The notes: generated by a model not told the origin, from the letters alone. A stretch of 64,000 bases of DNA from Candidatus Bathyarchaeota archaeon (GCA_026014735.1 JAOZHT010000003.1:290080-354079), one strand, 5' to 3'; shown: positions 16,492 through 25,977, numbered from the stretch's first letter. Program-made: numbers and translations.

Positions 16492-17658
16492 CTACGTTGC
16501 TGGTTCCGGCTCCTTAATCATCAGACCCGTTTTCCTAATCCAGGCCCACATCATAAAACTGCCAACCAAGGTAGTGCCCACCATCAGCACCAAATAGGCA
16601 GGCAGAAAATCAGGTCCTAAAACCCAAACCGAGTTACCTAAAACAGTGGCAATCGTGTTAGGAATCAAAATAGCGGTCCCGATTATGGTGAGGTACGCCA
16701 CGATTTTTGAGAGACGATTATTAAGCAGGGTTAGCTTGTTGTTGGAAACCGTCAACTGGTTGTTTGCTATGGTTAATTGGTTGTTGTAGATTGCCTGGGT
16801 GGCCTCGATGCCTGACGCCAGAACCTCGGACATGTGCTCGGAAAGTGCAATCTGGCTTTTCACCTGCTCAACCATGCCGGTGAACATGTTAACCAGTTTA
16901 GGATCATCGGTTAACAATTCAGCATCGCCAAAGCGGATACCCTGCAGCACATCAACGCTCTCCCATAGCGAATTCAGGTAAACGATGAGGGCATGCTTCA
17001 TCAAGTAAATCTTTGGGCCCAAAGTCGATTTATCAACGTCTTTATCCATCAAGTCCTTGTTTAATTCGTCGCCGAATTCCTCAATCATCCGCAAATGCCT
17101 AAAGTTACTGTCGTTGTTAGCTTCCAGAATACGGGACAGCAAAACCGTGAGTTTATCCTCAGGCTTCAAATCCAGGGGGATTTTCCTAAGAAAAGTCTCA
17201 GAGTACCGTCTAAGCCTAAGGAACCGCTTATCCACGAGGCGAACATGGAAAGTGAAAATCAGGTTTTTCTTAATTAATATTACGAGCTGATGGGGGATAA
17301 CATCGTTTCCCCGGATCTGTATAGTGGGAAAAGTGAGCCACATTTCCGTGTCAAAATCGGAGTAATTTAGTTGGTCGCAGCCTGACAGGTTAGTGATGAA
17401 GGCTTCGCTAAAACCTAGCTCCGCAGCAACCATCGGTAAATCCTTAGCTGGGTCGTCGGTGATATAGTCAATCCATGTGACAACTGAGCGGTTAACAATC
17501 TCCTGAAAATTGAGGGGTGATTCGGATTCTTGCCTAAATGTTTTACCTGACGATTCAAGGCCAGCGCAGAACCACCGTTTAGGCAACAGCTCCAGCGGAG
17601 TTGTTGTTGAAGAATTGAATCTGGTTTGCGTCGTCGCAACCTGTTCCTGTACAGACAT
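16492..17658 (-). CDS. CorA-like transporter with altered GMN motif
   Basis: 388 residues. A long N-terminal alpha/beta domain and helical stalk precede two C-terminal membrane helices (about 316-338 and 350-372), as in CorA Mg2+ channels. The usual GMN after the first membrane helix is replaced by GNS in TVLGNSVW, so ion selectivity may differ or be lost. The long stalk helix just before TM1 has four successive seven-residue units of the form NNxLTxx (about residues 290-316). The start at 17658 follows a GGAG site. It is divergent from purC, with a TATA-like box near 17712-17722 on its own strand. Confidence 0.8.
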   Translation of the reverse strand: MSVQEQVATTQTRFNSSTTTPLELLPKRWFCAGLESSGKTFRQESESPLNFQEIVNRSVVTWIDYITDDPAKDLPMVAAELGFSEAFITNLSGCDQLNYSDFDTEMWLTFPTIQIRGNDVIPHQLVILIKKNLIFTFHVRLVDKRFLRLRRYSETFLRKIPLDLKPEDKLTVLLSRILEANNDSNFRHLRMIEEFGDELNKDLMDKDVDKSTLGPKIYLMKHALIVYLNSLWESVDVLQGIRFGDAELLTDDPKLVNMFTGMVEQVKSQIALSEHMSEVLASGIEATQAIYNNQLTIANNQLTVSNNKLTLLNNRLSKIVAYLTIIGTAILIPNTIATVLGNSVWVLGPDFLPAYLVLMVGTTLVGSFMMWAWIRKTGLMIKEPEPAT

Positions 17659-17858
17659 ATTTCCGCCGCTCCATTTAGCTCTTGAATACTTAGCTCATTC
17701 GGCAACGTTATGGATAAATACCTTTGCTTGCTTTGCGGTTGTTTCCATTTTCATTAAACATTTGTAAGATTATAGAGCCGCTTTGCATCATAACTTCTTG
17801 TTGCGCGGCAAGGCACAAGCATGCAGCAGCAAAGGTTTGTTGGCGCAGACAGATAAAG

Positions 17859-17868
17859 CGATATAAAG
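17859..17868 (+). promoter_or_regulatory. TATA box of the purC-purP-purP operon
   Basis: GATATAAAGG is centred 40 bases before the purC ATG at 17904. It predicts a transcript start near 17890 and a short leader that contains the GAGG ribosome binding site at 17892-17895. It supports the ATG at 17904 against longer readings of the frame. Confidence 0.5.
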
Positions 17869-17903
17869 GCAAACCCAGAATATCAAGCATTGAGGCAAAA
17901 CAG

Positions 17904-18962
17904 ATGGGCAGCGTAAAAGATCTTCAGGTAATAACCAAACCCGCCCAAGCAGCCATGGGCACGGGCAGATTCCTCTTCAGCGACCGATACAGCGTTTTTG
18001 ACTGGGGCGAAATGCCTGATCACATAGAAGGCAAAGGCGCCGCGCTCTGCCTGATGGGGGCATACTGCTTTGAGCAGCTAGAAAAGCTGGGCGTGAAAAC
18101 CCACTACCGCGGCCTCGTCAACCAAGCCGGCAAAGCGGTCTGCCTCGATGAACTCACGGAAGCCTCTAGCATCATGGAGGTGGCGTTGGTCAACGTTTAT
18201 CGCCCCAAAATCAGGGTAAAAGCATGCAGAATAGTTCATGACTACAGCCAATACAGTGCCCAGCTGAAAAACTGCCTTATACCACTGGAAATCATCTACC
18301 GCAACGGATTACCCGAGGGCTCCTCGGTTTTCAAGCGTTTAGCCGCGGGGAAAGTTACTTTAGCGGATTTAGGTCTTGACCATCAGCCCCAGCCCGGCGA
18401 AACCCTCCAGAAACCCATCTTTGACGTGTCCACTAAGCTCGAGGAAACCGACCGCTACGTCACGTGGGCGGAGGCACAGAAAATCTCTGGTTTAACCGAC
18501 AGTGAACTTTGCGACGTCAAAACCGTGTTGCTCAGAGCCGACCAAGTCATAACAGAAGCCGCATCTAACGCGGGATTGAAGAATGAGGACGGTAAAATCG
18601 AGTTAGCCTTCAACGATATGCGGCAGCTCATGGTAGTCGATGTCTTGGGCACTTTGGATGAATGCCGCTTCACCTTTGGCGGTGTGCATGTTAGCAAGGA
18701 AATCGCAAGGCAATTCTACAAGAAAACCGCATGGTACATTGAGGTTGAGCAGGCGAAAAAGGATGCTGAAGCCAGGGGCCTTGCGGATTGGAAGTCGCTG
18801 GTGAAGTCGCCTCCGCCTAAACTGGACCCCAAACTTAAAAGAATAATAAGCGACATGTACATGGCAGTGGCAAACCAGATGAGCGGCAAACCAATCTTTA
18901 AGGTGCCAAGGCTTGCCACTATAATTGAGGTTTACAAGGAGTATATGGGTGAGAAAGCATGA
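17904..18962 (+). CDS. purC: SAICAR synthetase
   Basis: 352 residues from the ATG at 17904, which is preceded by GAGG at eight bases. FLFSDRYSVFDWGEMPDHI with IEGKGAALC directly after it is the PurC nucleotide/substrate signature in its archaeal form. VALVNVYRPK and PLEIIYRNGLPEGSS, the second PurC motif, follow. The enzyme joins aspartate to CAIR in purine synthesis. The open frame reaches back to 17724, but that part crosses the promoter. It overlaps the first purP by four bases, so the three purine genes are translationally coupled. Confidence 0.92.
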   Translation: MGSVKDLQVITKPAQAAMGTGRFLFSDRYSVFDWGEMPDHIEGKGAALCLMGAYCFEQLEKLGVKTHYRGLVNQAGKAVCLDELTEASSIMEVALVNVYRPKIRVKACRIVHDYSQYSAQLKNCLIPLEIIYRNGLPEGSSVFKRLAAGKVTLADLGLDHQPQPGETLQKPIFDVSTKLEETDRYVTWAEAQKISGLTDSELCDVKTVLLRADQVITEAASNAGLKNEDGKIELAFNDMRQLMVVDVLGTLDECRFTFGGVHVSKEIARQFYKKTAWYIEVEQAKKDAEARGLADWKSLVKSPPPKLDPKLKRIISDMYMAVANQMSGKPIFKVPRLATIIEVYKEYMGEKA

Positions 18963-20059
18963 ATATGCAAGAGCAAATCAAGCAGGTAATCGATGGTTAT
19001 AACCCTGAGAAAATCCGCATTGGCGTACTTGGCAGCCACTCCGCGCTGGAGATTGCTTCAGGCGCCAAGCAGGAGGGCTTCAAAACCGTCGTGGTCTGCC
19101 AGAACGGACGAGAAAAAACCTACGCCCGATACTATCGCGAAGTCTTCGACAAGTTCATCTTTTTAGATAACTTTAAGGACATCACCAGCCCCGAAACCGT
19201 CAAGGAACTCCAAAACCTAAACACGATCTTTGTGCCTAACCGCAGCTTCAGCGTGTACGCCGGCTACGACGCAATTGAGCAGAAATTCGCTGTGCCCCTC
19301 ATGGGCAGTCGGGCACTGCTGAAAACCGAGGAACGCACCGCACCTAAGAACCAGCTGTGGCTCCTCAAAGAGGCAGGCATCGCGATACCACGCGCCTTCC
19401 AATCACCCAAGGACATTAACTGCCCCGTCATTGTCAAAGTCGCCGAGAAGGGACGCAGCATCGAACGCGCCTTCTTCTATGCCTCCACGCCAGAGGAATA
19501 CGAGCGGGAAGCCAAAAAGCGCATAGACGCAGGCATCATAACCCGCGAGGCATTGGAGGAATCCGTCATCGAGGAATATGTGCTGGGCGCCAAATTCAAC
19601 GCCAACTACTTCTACTCGCCCCTAACAGACGACATCGACCTGCTTGGCTTTGACCGCCGCGTCCAAACCGACCTCGACGGCGTCCTAGATCTGCCCGCCC
19701 GCGAGCAGCTGGAACTTAACGTTGCAACCCAGAACATCGAAATCGGCCATATGGGCGTCACGATGAGGGAAAGCCAGCTTGAGAAGGTGTTTGAGGCAGG
19801 AGAAAAATGGGTATCCATCTGCCGCCGCGAGTTCCCACCCGGAATGATTGGGCTCTTTGCGTTGCAGGGCGCCGTCACCAAGGACCTGCAGTTCCGCATA
19901 TTCGACGTGAGCCCCCGCGTGCCCGGCTGCCCCTGCGTGGAGCCTACCTCGCCGTATATGAAGTACAAGTACGGCGTCGAGGTTGGTCCAGGCAAACGCG
20001 TTGCCATGGAGATTAAGCGTGCAGTTCGCAAGCATAGATTAGCTGAAGTGGTTACTTAA
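18959..20059 (+). CDS. purP: PurP paralog with altered ATP-grasp active site
   Basis: 366 residues of the PurP (formate-dependent FAICAR synthetase) family, an archaeal replacement for the transformylase activity of PurH. GVLGSHSALEIASGAK at the N-terminus, DLLGFDRRVQTDLDG and PPGMIGLFALQGAVT are family hallmarks. The C-terminal catalytic segment, canonically EISARIVAGTN, here reads DVSPRVPGCPC: Glu is Asp and the Asn is lost. The next gene keeps the canonical form. This copy may therefore have a changed or regulatory role, or act in a mixed complex. Start ATG at 18959 overlaps the purC stop by four bases. Confidence 0.85.
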   Translation: MNMQEQIKQVIDGYNPEKIRIGVLGSHSALEIASGAKQEGFKTVVVCQNGREKTYARYYREVFDKFIFLDNFKDITSPETVKELQNLNTIFVPNRSFSVYAGYDAIEQKFAVPLMGSRALLKTEERTAPKNQLWLLKEAGIAIPRAFQSPKDINCPVIVKVAEKGRSIERAFFYASTPEEYEREAKKRIDAGIITREALEESVIEEYVLGAKFNANYFYSPLTDDIDLLGFDRRVQTDLDGVLDLPAREQLELNVATQNIEIGHMGVTMRESQLEKVFEAGEKWVSICRREFPPGMIGLFALQGAVTKDLQFRIFDVSPRVPGCPCVEPTSPYMKYKYGVEVGPGKRVAMEIKRAVRKHRLAEVVT

Positions 20060-20060
20060 A

Positions 20061-21146
20061 ATGATTGACAGCGCAGCTATCGGCAAAATCATCGAGAAAT
20101 ATGACCAGCAGAAACTTGCAGTCGGCACCCTGGGCAGCCATAGCTCGCTCAATATTTTTAAGGGCGCCAAAGAAGAGGGCATGCGCACGGTGTGCATCTG
20201 CAAAGAAAAAGACGCCATCATGTACCAGAAGTACCCCCTCGTCGACGAACTCATAATCGTTAAAGACTTCACTGAGCTCCTCAGCCCCGCCCTGCAGGAG
20301 CGGCTGCGCAAACTAAACGTCGTATTGATTCCCCACGGCAGCTTCACCGCTTACTTGAGCACCGAGCAACTCACCGACAGCCTCCACGTGCCCATGATGG
20401 GAAACCGCCAGCTGCTCCACTGGGAAGCCAACCGCACATCTCAAGAGGAATGGCTACGACAGGCTGGGCTGCGGCTGCCCGCGGTTTTCAAATCCCCCCA
20501 GGACATTGACCGCCTCGTCATCGCTAAGCTGCAGGGCGCCAAGGGCGGCAGAGGCTACTTCCTTGCTAACTCCCCCGCGGGCTTCTACAAGAAAGCCGAC
20601 GAAATGCTCAAACGCGGTATGCTAACTAAAGCGGACCTTGAAACGGTACATCTGCAGGAATACGCGTTAGGCGTAAACGTGTACCCCAGCTACTTTAGCA
20701 GCATCATAAACGATGACGTGGAACTCCTCGGGATGGATCGCCGCTACGAATCCGCAGTTGATAGCATCGGCAAAATCCCTGCTAGCCAACAGCTTGAAAT
20801 CGACATAAACCCCACCTACACGGTCGTCGGCAACTTCCCCATCGTGCTCCGCGAGTCGCTGCTGCCTGAGGTGATACGGATGGGCGACAACGTCCACAAA
20901 AAAGCCAAGGAGCTTGCGCCCCCCGGCATAATCGGGCCCTTCTGCCTGGAAACCGTCATAACCGACGAGGCAAAAATCTACACCTTCGAAATCTCCGCGC
21001 GCATAGTCGCAGGCACCAATGTGGGCATCGGCACCTCCCCCTATGCGTATCTGCGTTATGGCGAGAACATGTATATGGGCAGGCGTATTGCGGTGGAGCT
21101 TAAAGAGGCTGTGAAGCAGAAGCGGCTAAACGAGGTAGTCGCCTAA
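20061..21146 (+). CDS. purP: FAICAR synthetase (formate-dependent), canonical copy
   Basis: 361 residues. GTLGSHSSLNIFKGAKEEG, LLGMDRRYESAVD, and FEISARIVAGTNVGIGTSPY, the ATP-grasp metal and phosphate site, are all intact. It converts AICAR, formate and ATP to FAICAR in the ninth step of purine synthesis. It follows the first purP by one base and is clearly homologous to it along the whole length, so the pair arose by duplication, long ago judging by divergence. It ends the operon; the next gene is convergent with no gap. Confidence 0.92.
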   Translation: MIDSAAIGKIIEKYDQQKLAVGTLGSHSSLNIFKGAKEEGMRTVCICKEKDAIMYQKYPLVDELIIVKDFTELLSPALQERLRKLNVVLIPHGSFTAYLSTEQLTDSLHVPMMGNRQLLHWEANRTSQEEWLRQAGLRLPAVFKSPQDIDRLVIAKLQGAKGGRGYFLANSPAGFYKKADEMLKRGMLTKADLETVHLQEYALGVNVYPSYFSSIINDDVELLGMDRRYESAVDSIGKIPASQQLEIDINPTYTVVGNFPIVLRESLLPEVIRMGDNVHKKAKELAPPGIIGPFCLETVITDEAKIYTFEISARIVAGTNVGIGTSPYAYLRYGENMYMGRRIAVELKEAVKQKRLNEVVA

Positions 21147-22064
21147 CTATTTTCTTTCCTTAAATGTTTTAACAGCTGTCACGATGGCGTGGGTGCCATT
21201 TATTTTTGCAACTATTTCGCCCTTTGAATTCTTAAAATATCGCTCCGTCAACTGCTCGGCGTTGCAGTTATCTTTGAGGCTAAATCCGAATTTGCCGACA
21301 AATTGCTCGGCTTCGCCTTCTTCGAGCCCAAACTGCCAGTTCTCACCCACCTTAGCAACACTGTCAGCCATACCTTCCTCGCCAAAATACTTGTTTTCGC
21401 CACGCAGAACCCCCGAGTAGATATGATCAAACACTAATATGCTGCCTTCAGCAGAAACCTCCGAGATAAACTGGAAGGTGTCTTCAATGCCGCTTTGAGT
21501 TAGATACATGGTTACGCCTTCAAAAGTGAAAAGCGTCTTTTTGTCGCTTGCAAAGCCGGCTTGCCGCATTTTCTCAGCCAATTGTTCCTTGTCAAAATCA
21601 ATCGGCACATAAACCAGGCTCTCAGGAGCCGAGATGCTTCTTTTCTTGAGCCCCATTTGTTTTTCCTGCTGGGTCTTGGGGGCGTCTACTTCGAAAATTC
21701 TTGTTAGCTTATTGATTCCGTTGAAGCGGATTGCTCTGCTGTCGAAACCAGCGCCGAAGACCACAATTTGGTCAAATCCCTGCATCAACGCCTGTTCAAA
21801 TGCGTTATCGAAGTATTTGGTTCTGGCTATTACGTATTCATATGAGCCTTTGGCGTAATAACGTCTGCAAAAGGCCTTAAACAGCAGTCTAGATTTGATG
21901 ATGGATCTTAAAAAGCTGGGGGTGAGTTCATAGGCGATGTTGTCAGGGCTGTTGTAGCATTCTCTTTCATCCTTGAAGGAGGCGGCTCTTGTTAGGCACA
22001 TATAGCTTGCCGTCATGGATGATTTGGATTCGATTCTACGCTTGTTTCTCCGCATGGCTTTCAC
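21147..22064 (-). CDS. SAM-dependent methyltransferase of the leucine carboxyl methyltransferase family
   Basis: 305 residues. The family pattern is clear: EYVIARTKYFDNAFEQAL, then the SAM motif VVFGAGFDSRAIRF, FEVDAPKTQQEK, VPIDFDKE and FTFEGVTMYL. Bacterial and archaeal members (the TIGR00027 group) methylate unknown, possibly small, substrates. Base composition is lower in G+C than the purine operon next to it, so transfer is possible. It stands alone: the purP stop is directly adjacent and convergent, and a 210-base spacer follows upstream. Confidence 0.88.
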   Translation of the reverse strand: MKAMRRNKRRIESKSSMTASYMCLTRAASFKDERECYNSPDNIAYELTPSFLRSIIKSRLLFKAFCRRYYAKGSYEYVIARTKYFDNAFEQALMQGFDQIVVFGAGFDSRAIRFNGINKLTRIFEVDAPKTQQEKQMGLKKRSISAPESLVYVPIDFDKEQLAEKMRQAGFASDKKTLFTFEGVTMYLTQSGIEDTFQFISEVSAEGSILVFDHIYSGVLRGENKYFGEEGMADSVAKVGENWQFGLEEGEAEQFVGKFGFSLKDNCNAEQLTERYFKNSKGEIVAKINGTHAIVTAVKTFKERK

Positions 22065-22274
22065 TCAGGCCTTTCCTTGACAATTGAGGCTGCATACTTA
22101 AAAATTTAGGGCTTAGTTAAATGAAAAACGTAAATTATTCAAACATAAAAGGCTCAGGCAGCCTATCTTAGCTTTAAGTTCAGCTCTTAGCTCACTTCAA
22201 TATGCTGTTAGGCTATTACTCCACGGCTTAATCCCTAAGGAACCAACAGATCCTGCATACCCTGACACATAATC

Positions 22275-23039
22275 TTAGCTCTGCAGGCAGAGTTTGAGCA
22301 GTTCTTCAAAGCTTTCGCGGTCTCGGTTTCTGCGGTAGCGGCGCAGTGCCTCCACAAGCTCGATTCTTTGCCTTGGTCCCAGAACCTGCGCTAGGGCTTT
22401 GCAGGCTTCGCTGTTGCCTTGGAACAGGTACTGGCAAACAGAGGTGACGTTGGAGGCGTTGCGTGTTGTGCTGGCGGTCTCGAAATCCACGATGAAGGGT
22501 TTATCCGCGATGTCCATGAGGAGGTGCTTGGGGGCTTTGCTTAGTTCGCCGTGGTCAAGGCAGATTGTGTCGAGGCGCCAGCACTGCTCCAAAACCTCCA
22601 AGACAACCCTGCGCACGGCAGTGGCATCGATGTGAGTTTTCAGCCACCCCTCAAAGGAGCCGCCGCCGATTAGCTGCATAAGCAGGAAATGCTGGGTGCC
22701 CCCGACGAACCGTGGCCCCACATCCACCGAGTTAGCCATCCGCAGCAGCTCGGCTTCCCGCATGAGGCTTTCGCGTTCTGAGTCGACCCGCTGCATCTTA
22801 AGCGCCAACCGCACCCCCGCCCTATAAGCCACGGCAACGATGCCGACATAGCCCTTGCCCAGAACAGGCAGCGCGAAGGCGGAGGAGGTGCCTGAAAACT
22901 CCACGGCGTCCACGCCGAGCGTGGCAAGTTCTTCAAGGCGCATTTGGATCTGGCCGGGGTTTGATCTGGGGTAGCATATAACTGAGGCGTAGGGGTCATG
23001 TTGCAGTTCCCCTGTTGGCACCTTGACGGGTTTTAGCAT
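22275..23039 (-). CDS. Predicted serine/threonine protein kinase (RIO-like)
   Basis: 254 residues. A glycine-rich loop (LGKGYVGIVAVAY, about 60-72) is followed by the ATP-anchoring lysine in LALKMQR, the catalytic loop HGELSKAPKHLLMD and the metal-binding Asp in FIVDFETAS. This set is typical of the small archaeal kinases grouped as COG2112 and related to the RIO and Bud32 families. No other domain is attached. Substrates are unknown. The gene stands alone. Confidence 0.82.
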   Translation of the reverse strand: MLKPVKVPTGELQHDPYASVICYPRSNPGQIQMRLEELATLGVDAVEFSGTSSAFALPVLGKGYVGIVAVAYRAGVRLALKMQRVDSERESLMREAELLRMANSVDVGPRFVGGTQHFLLMQLIGGGSFEGWLKTHIDATAVRRVVLEVLEQCWRLDTICLDHGELSKAPKHLLMDIADKPFIVDFETASTTRNASNVTSVCQYLFQGNSEACKALAQVLGPRQRIELVEALRRYRRNRDRESFEELLKLCLQS

Positions 23040-23149
23040 GAGCGCTCATGGAATGATGGGGTTAATTAGAAAAAAGCCTTCCGATGCAGCACACTGGGTG
23101 TGGGTAAAGTTACGTGCTCACCCAATTATACCTCCAACACCAAAACTAA

Positions 23150-23824
23150 TTGAAGCCTATGCATGCTAACATCGACGTCAAAGTATACTTCAAAGGCATC
23201 CTTGCATCATTGCTGGGCATCGTTTTAGCGGTGCTGGGTATAGCAGCCGTCGGAGCCTTCTCAGATCACTTCAACGCATATCCGCTTTATGCGCCTATTG
23301 CGCTATCGCAGACTGTGGGTATAGACCTACTGGGAGCCGTTATCCCCCTATGTGCCGCTTTAGCCGCGGCGGCGCTGTTTTTTAGGCAGGGGTTTTCTGC
23401 TAAAAGATTCGCATCTGGCCTGGCTGTGTCGGTGATTTTGGCGTTTCTTCTCTGTCGCCCCGTAGAGGAGGGCGTGGCTGGTTTGCCGTTTCTTTTTGCG
23501 CTTCTTGTCAGCGGGGTTTCGGCTGCCCTAAGTGTTTATCCAAAATCCTTCTCTGCCCTGCGGAGACGCTTCTTGCCCGCACTGTTGCTGACGCTGGTGT
23601 ATGTTCCCCTGTCCCTGTTGGCGGTTGACTTAATCTATTCCCAGGCGTTCTCTGGCTCAGTAATAGGCGGCAATGGCTTAAGTGATGGATTGCTGACCTC
23701 CACACTTTATGCGCCGCTATGCCTGGCAGCGGTTTTTTCAGCCCTCGCCTATTTTCTGCAGACAGCTAAACTGCTGGGCAAACGCGGAGCGGAGTCCCCG
23801 GAGCCTAATTCAGCATATGTTTAG
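23150..23824 (+). CDS. Multi-pass membrane protein of unknown function
   Basis: 224 residues with about six hydrophobic helices (near 15-38, 55-78, 88-103, 110-127, 141-163 and 187-208) and a polar C-terminus. No family motif recognised. The first codon is TTG at 23150; ATG at 23159 is an alternative. It precedes the EF-2 paralog by 54 bases on the same strand but no functional link is evident. Confidence 0.65.
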   Translation: MKPMHANIDVKVYFKGILASLLGIVLAVLGIAAVGAFSDHFNAYPLYAPIALSQTVGIDLLGAVIPLCAALAAAALFFRQGFSAKRFASGLAVSVILAFLLCRPVEEGVAGLPFLFALLVSGVSAALSVYPKSFSALRRRFLPALLLTLVYVPLSLLAVDLIYSQAFSGSVIGGNGLSDGLLTSTLYAPLCLAAVFSALAYFLQTAKLLGKRGAESPEPNSAYV

Positions 23825-23878
23825 TTAAAACATAAAAGCCACAAAGTAGCCACTTAAACCTGTCCTGAAGGCGTATGT

Positions 23879-25975
23879 ATGCCGCGGTTTAAGCAAACCC
23901 CCCAGATTCAGGCGCTCATGAACCACAAAGAGCGCATCCGAAACATAGGGATAATCGCGCATATCGACCACGGCAAAACCACCTTGGCGGATTCGCTACT
24001 GGCAGGCGCTGGGCTGCTTTCGCCGCAGATGGCGGGGACGGCTCGGGTGCTGGATTACCTTGAGGAGGAGCAGAAACGCAAAATCACCATAAAAACCGCC
24101 AACATAACCCTACTCTACAATGCAGACACTGTACCCTACATAATCAACTTGGTGGATACCCCGGGGCATGTGGATTTCACTGGCAAAGTCACCCGGGCGC
24201 TGCGGGTTATAGATGGCGCGGTCGTGGTGGTGGATGCGGTGGAGGAGATTATGGCGCAGACCGAAATCCTCACCCGCCAAGCACTAGAAGAACGCGTGCG
24301 CCCCGTGCTGTTCATAAACAAGGTGGATCGCTTAATCACGGAGCTTCAGCTTAGCGAGCGGGAAATCCAGCGCAAACTTGACCACCTCATCGGCGCCTTT
24401 AACGACCAAATCGAGCTTTATGCCCAAGAGCCCTATAGAAGCCAATGGAAAGTCAGCGCATCCGGCGGCACCGTGGCTTTCGGTTCGGCGCTGCATGGCT
24501 GGGGCTTCACGCTGGATATGGCAAAGCGGCGCGGCGTCAAGTTCATTGACGTAGTTGGCGCCTACAGGAACCTTCAGCATCTAAAGCTCTCCAAGACCCT
24601 GCCTGTTTACGAAGCCATCTTTGAAATGGCAACCAACGCGGTACCAGATCCGCGGAGGGCGCAGGCTTACCGCATCGAAAAAATCTGGGATGGTTCCCTG
24701 GATTCTCCAATCGGCAAGGCGCTGATGGAATGCAGCGACGATGCCGCTTCCGTGATGTTTGTAACTCATATCCGATCAGATGCAGAGCAAACCTACGCGA
24801 CAGGCAGAGTGTTCTCAGGCAAAATCCGCAAAGATGAGCCTCTGCGTTTGCTGGGTGCACATGGGGTAAGTGTGGTCAAGACGGTTTACGTGGAAATGGG
24901 TGCTTTGCGAGAGGAGGTTTCGGAGGCGTCGGCGGGTAACCTTGCGACTTTGCTGCTTTCGGGGCAGGTGCCGTTGGGCGAAACCCTCCTGGGCGGCGAC
25001 GAAAGCGTGGACATTATGCCCTTTGAGGGGATAAGCTACGTTTCCGAGCCTGTGGTTACGTTGGCTATTGAACCCAAGAACCCCCAGGACCTTGAAGTGC
25101 TACAGGCGGGGCTTCTGCGGCTGACCTCGGAGGACCCGAACCTAAGAGCATCCGTTAACGAGCAAACCGGCGAGGTGCTGCTCAGCGGCATGGGTGAGCT
25201 GCATCTGGAAATCGCCCTCAACCAGCTTAAAGCCGCCGTGGAGCTATCGGTTTCTTCGCCGAGGGTCATGTATATGGAGTGCATCCAGAAACGCGGTGCC
25301 GCGGCTTTGGCGAGGAGCCCTGATAAGAAGAGCATCTTCTCTGTGCAGGTTGAATCCGCTGGTTCCGAGGGTGTGGACGGCGAGGTTTTGCTGCGTGATG
25401 ACCACGGCAACGTGCTGGTGGATTGCAGCACCAAAGCTGGGCAACTGCAGGAGGCAGCGTTGCAGGCCCTTAAAGCGGGTTTTGGGTATGCCTGCGCGCG
25501 GGGTCCCCTGTGCGGTGAACCCATCCATAAGCTACAAGTCAACCTCATCGACTTAAAACTCGCCGCTGAACCAGCTAACTTGGAGGTCATGCATGGCGTC
25601 GGCAAAGCCATATTCGCCAGCTTCCTAACCGCCCAGCCTACCCTGCAGGAACCCATATACAAAATCATTCTAACCGTAGCCCAGGAACTCGCCAGCGAAT
25701 CCAACCGAATCCTTAGCATCCGCCGCGGCAAAGTCACCGGGTTTGAGCAGAAGGGGCTTCTGACCCAAATTGAGGGCAGCATACCCGTCGCGGAAACTTT
25801 TGGGTTCTCAAAGGAGATGCGTTCCGCCACCTCTGGACGCGCGGTTTGGCAGCTGATTTTTGATCACTGGGAAAAGCTGCCGCCTAAACTTGCCGCTGAA
25901 GTCATAGCTGACCTGCGAAGGCGCCGCGGTTTATCCGCTGAGGTTCCTAAACCCGAAAAATTCATGGAGACTTAA
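23879..25975 (+). CDS. EF-2-family GTPase paralog lacking the diphthamide site
   Basis: 698 residues with the full EF-2 domain order. GTPase motifs are intact: AHIDHGKTT, the switch threonine in KITIKTAN, DTPGHVDF and NKVD. Switch I has RKITI in place of the near-universal RGITI. Domain IV tip loops differ: the SPNKHN-type loop is SPDKKS, and the loop that carries the diphthamide histidine, canonically HEDAIHRGPAQ, reads as AAEPANLEVMHG with about two to three residues fewer. So the modified His and its neighbours are absent. EF-2 paralogs without diphthamide residues are known from some other archaea, usually with loss of dph genes; here dphB is present. It is followed two bases later by an OGG1-type glycosylase. 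Its role may be in ribosome splitting, rescue or stress rather than normal translocation (inference). Confidence 0.9.
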   Translation: MPRFKQTPQIQALMNHKERIRNIGIIAHIDHGKTTLADSLLAGAGLLSPQMAGTARVLDYLEEEQKRKITIKTANITLLYNADTVPYIINLVDTPGHVDFTGKVTRALRVIDGAVVVVDAVEEIMAQTEILTRQALEERVRPVLFINKVDRLITELQLSEREIQRKLDHLIGAFNDQIELYAQEPYRSQWKVSASGGTVAFGSALHGWGFTLDMAKRRGVKFIDVVGAYRNLQHLKLSKTLPVYEAIFEMATNAVPDPRRAQAYRIEKIWDGSLDSPIGKALMECSDDAASVMFVTHIRSDAEQTYATGRVFSGKIRKDEPLRLLGAHGVSVVKTVYVEMGALREEVSEASAGNLATLLLSGQVPLGETLLGGDESVDIMPFEGISYVSEPVVTLAIEPKNPQDLEVLQAGLLRLTSEDPNLRASVNEQTGEVLLSGMGELHLEIALNQLKAAVELSVSSPRVMYMECIQKRGAAALARSPDKKSIFSVQVESAGSEGVDGEVLLRDDHGNVLVDCSTKAGQLQEAALQALKAGFGYACARGPLCGEPIHKLQVNLIDLKLAAEPANLEVMHGVGKAIFASFLTAQPTLQEPIYKIILTVAQELASESNRILSIRRGKVTGFEQKGLLTQIEGSIPVAETFGFSKEMRSATSGRAVWQLIFDHWEKLPPKLAAEVIADLRRRRGLSAEVPKPEKFMET

Positions 25976-25977
25976 CT

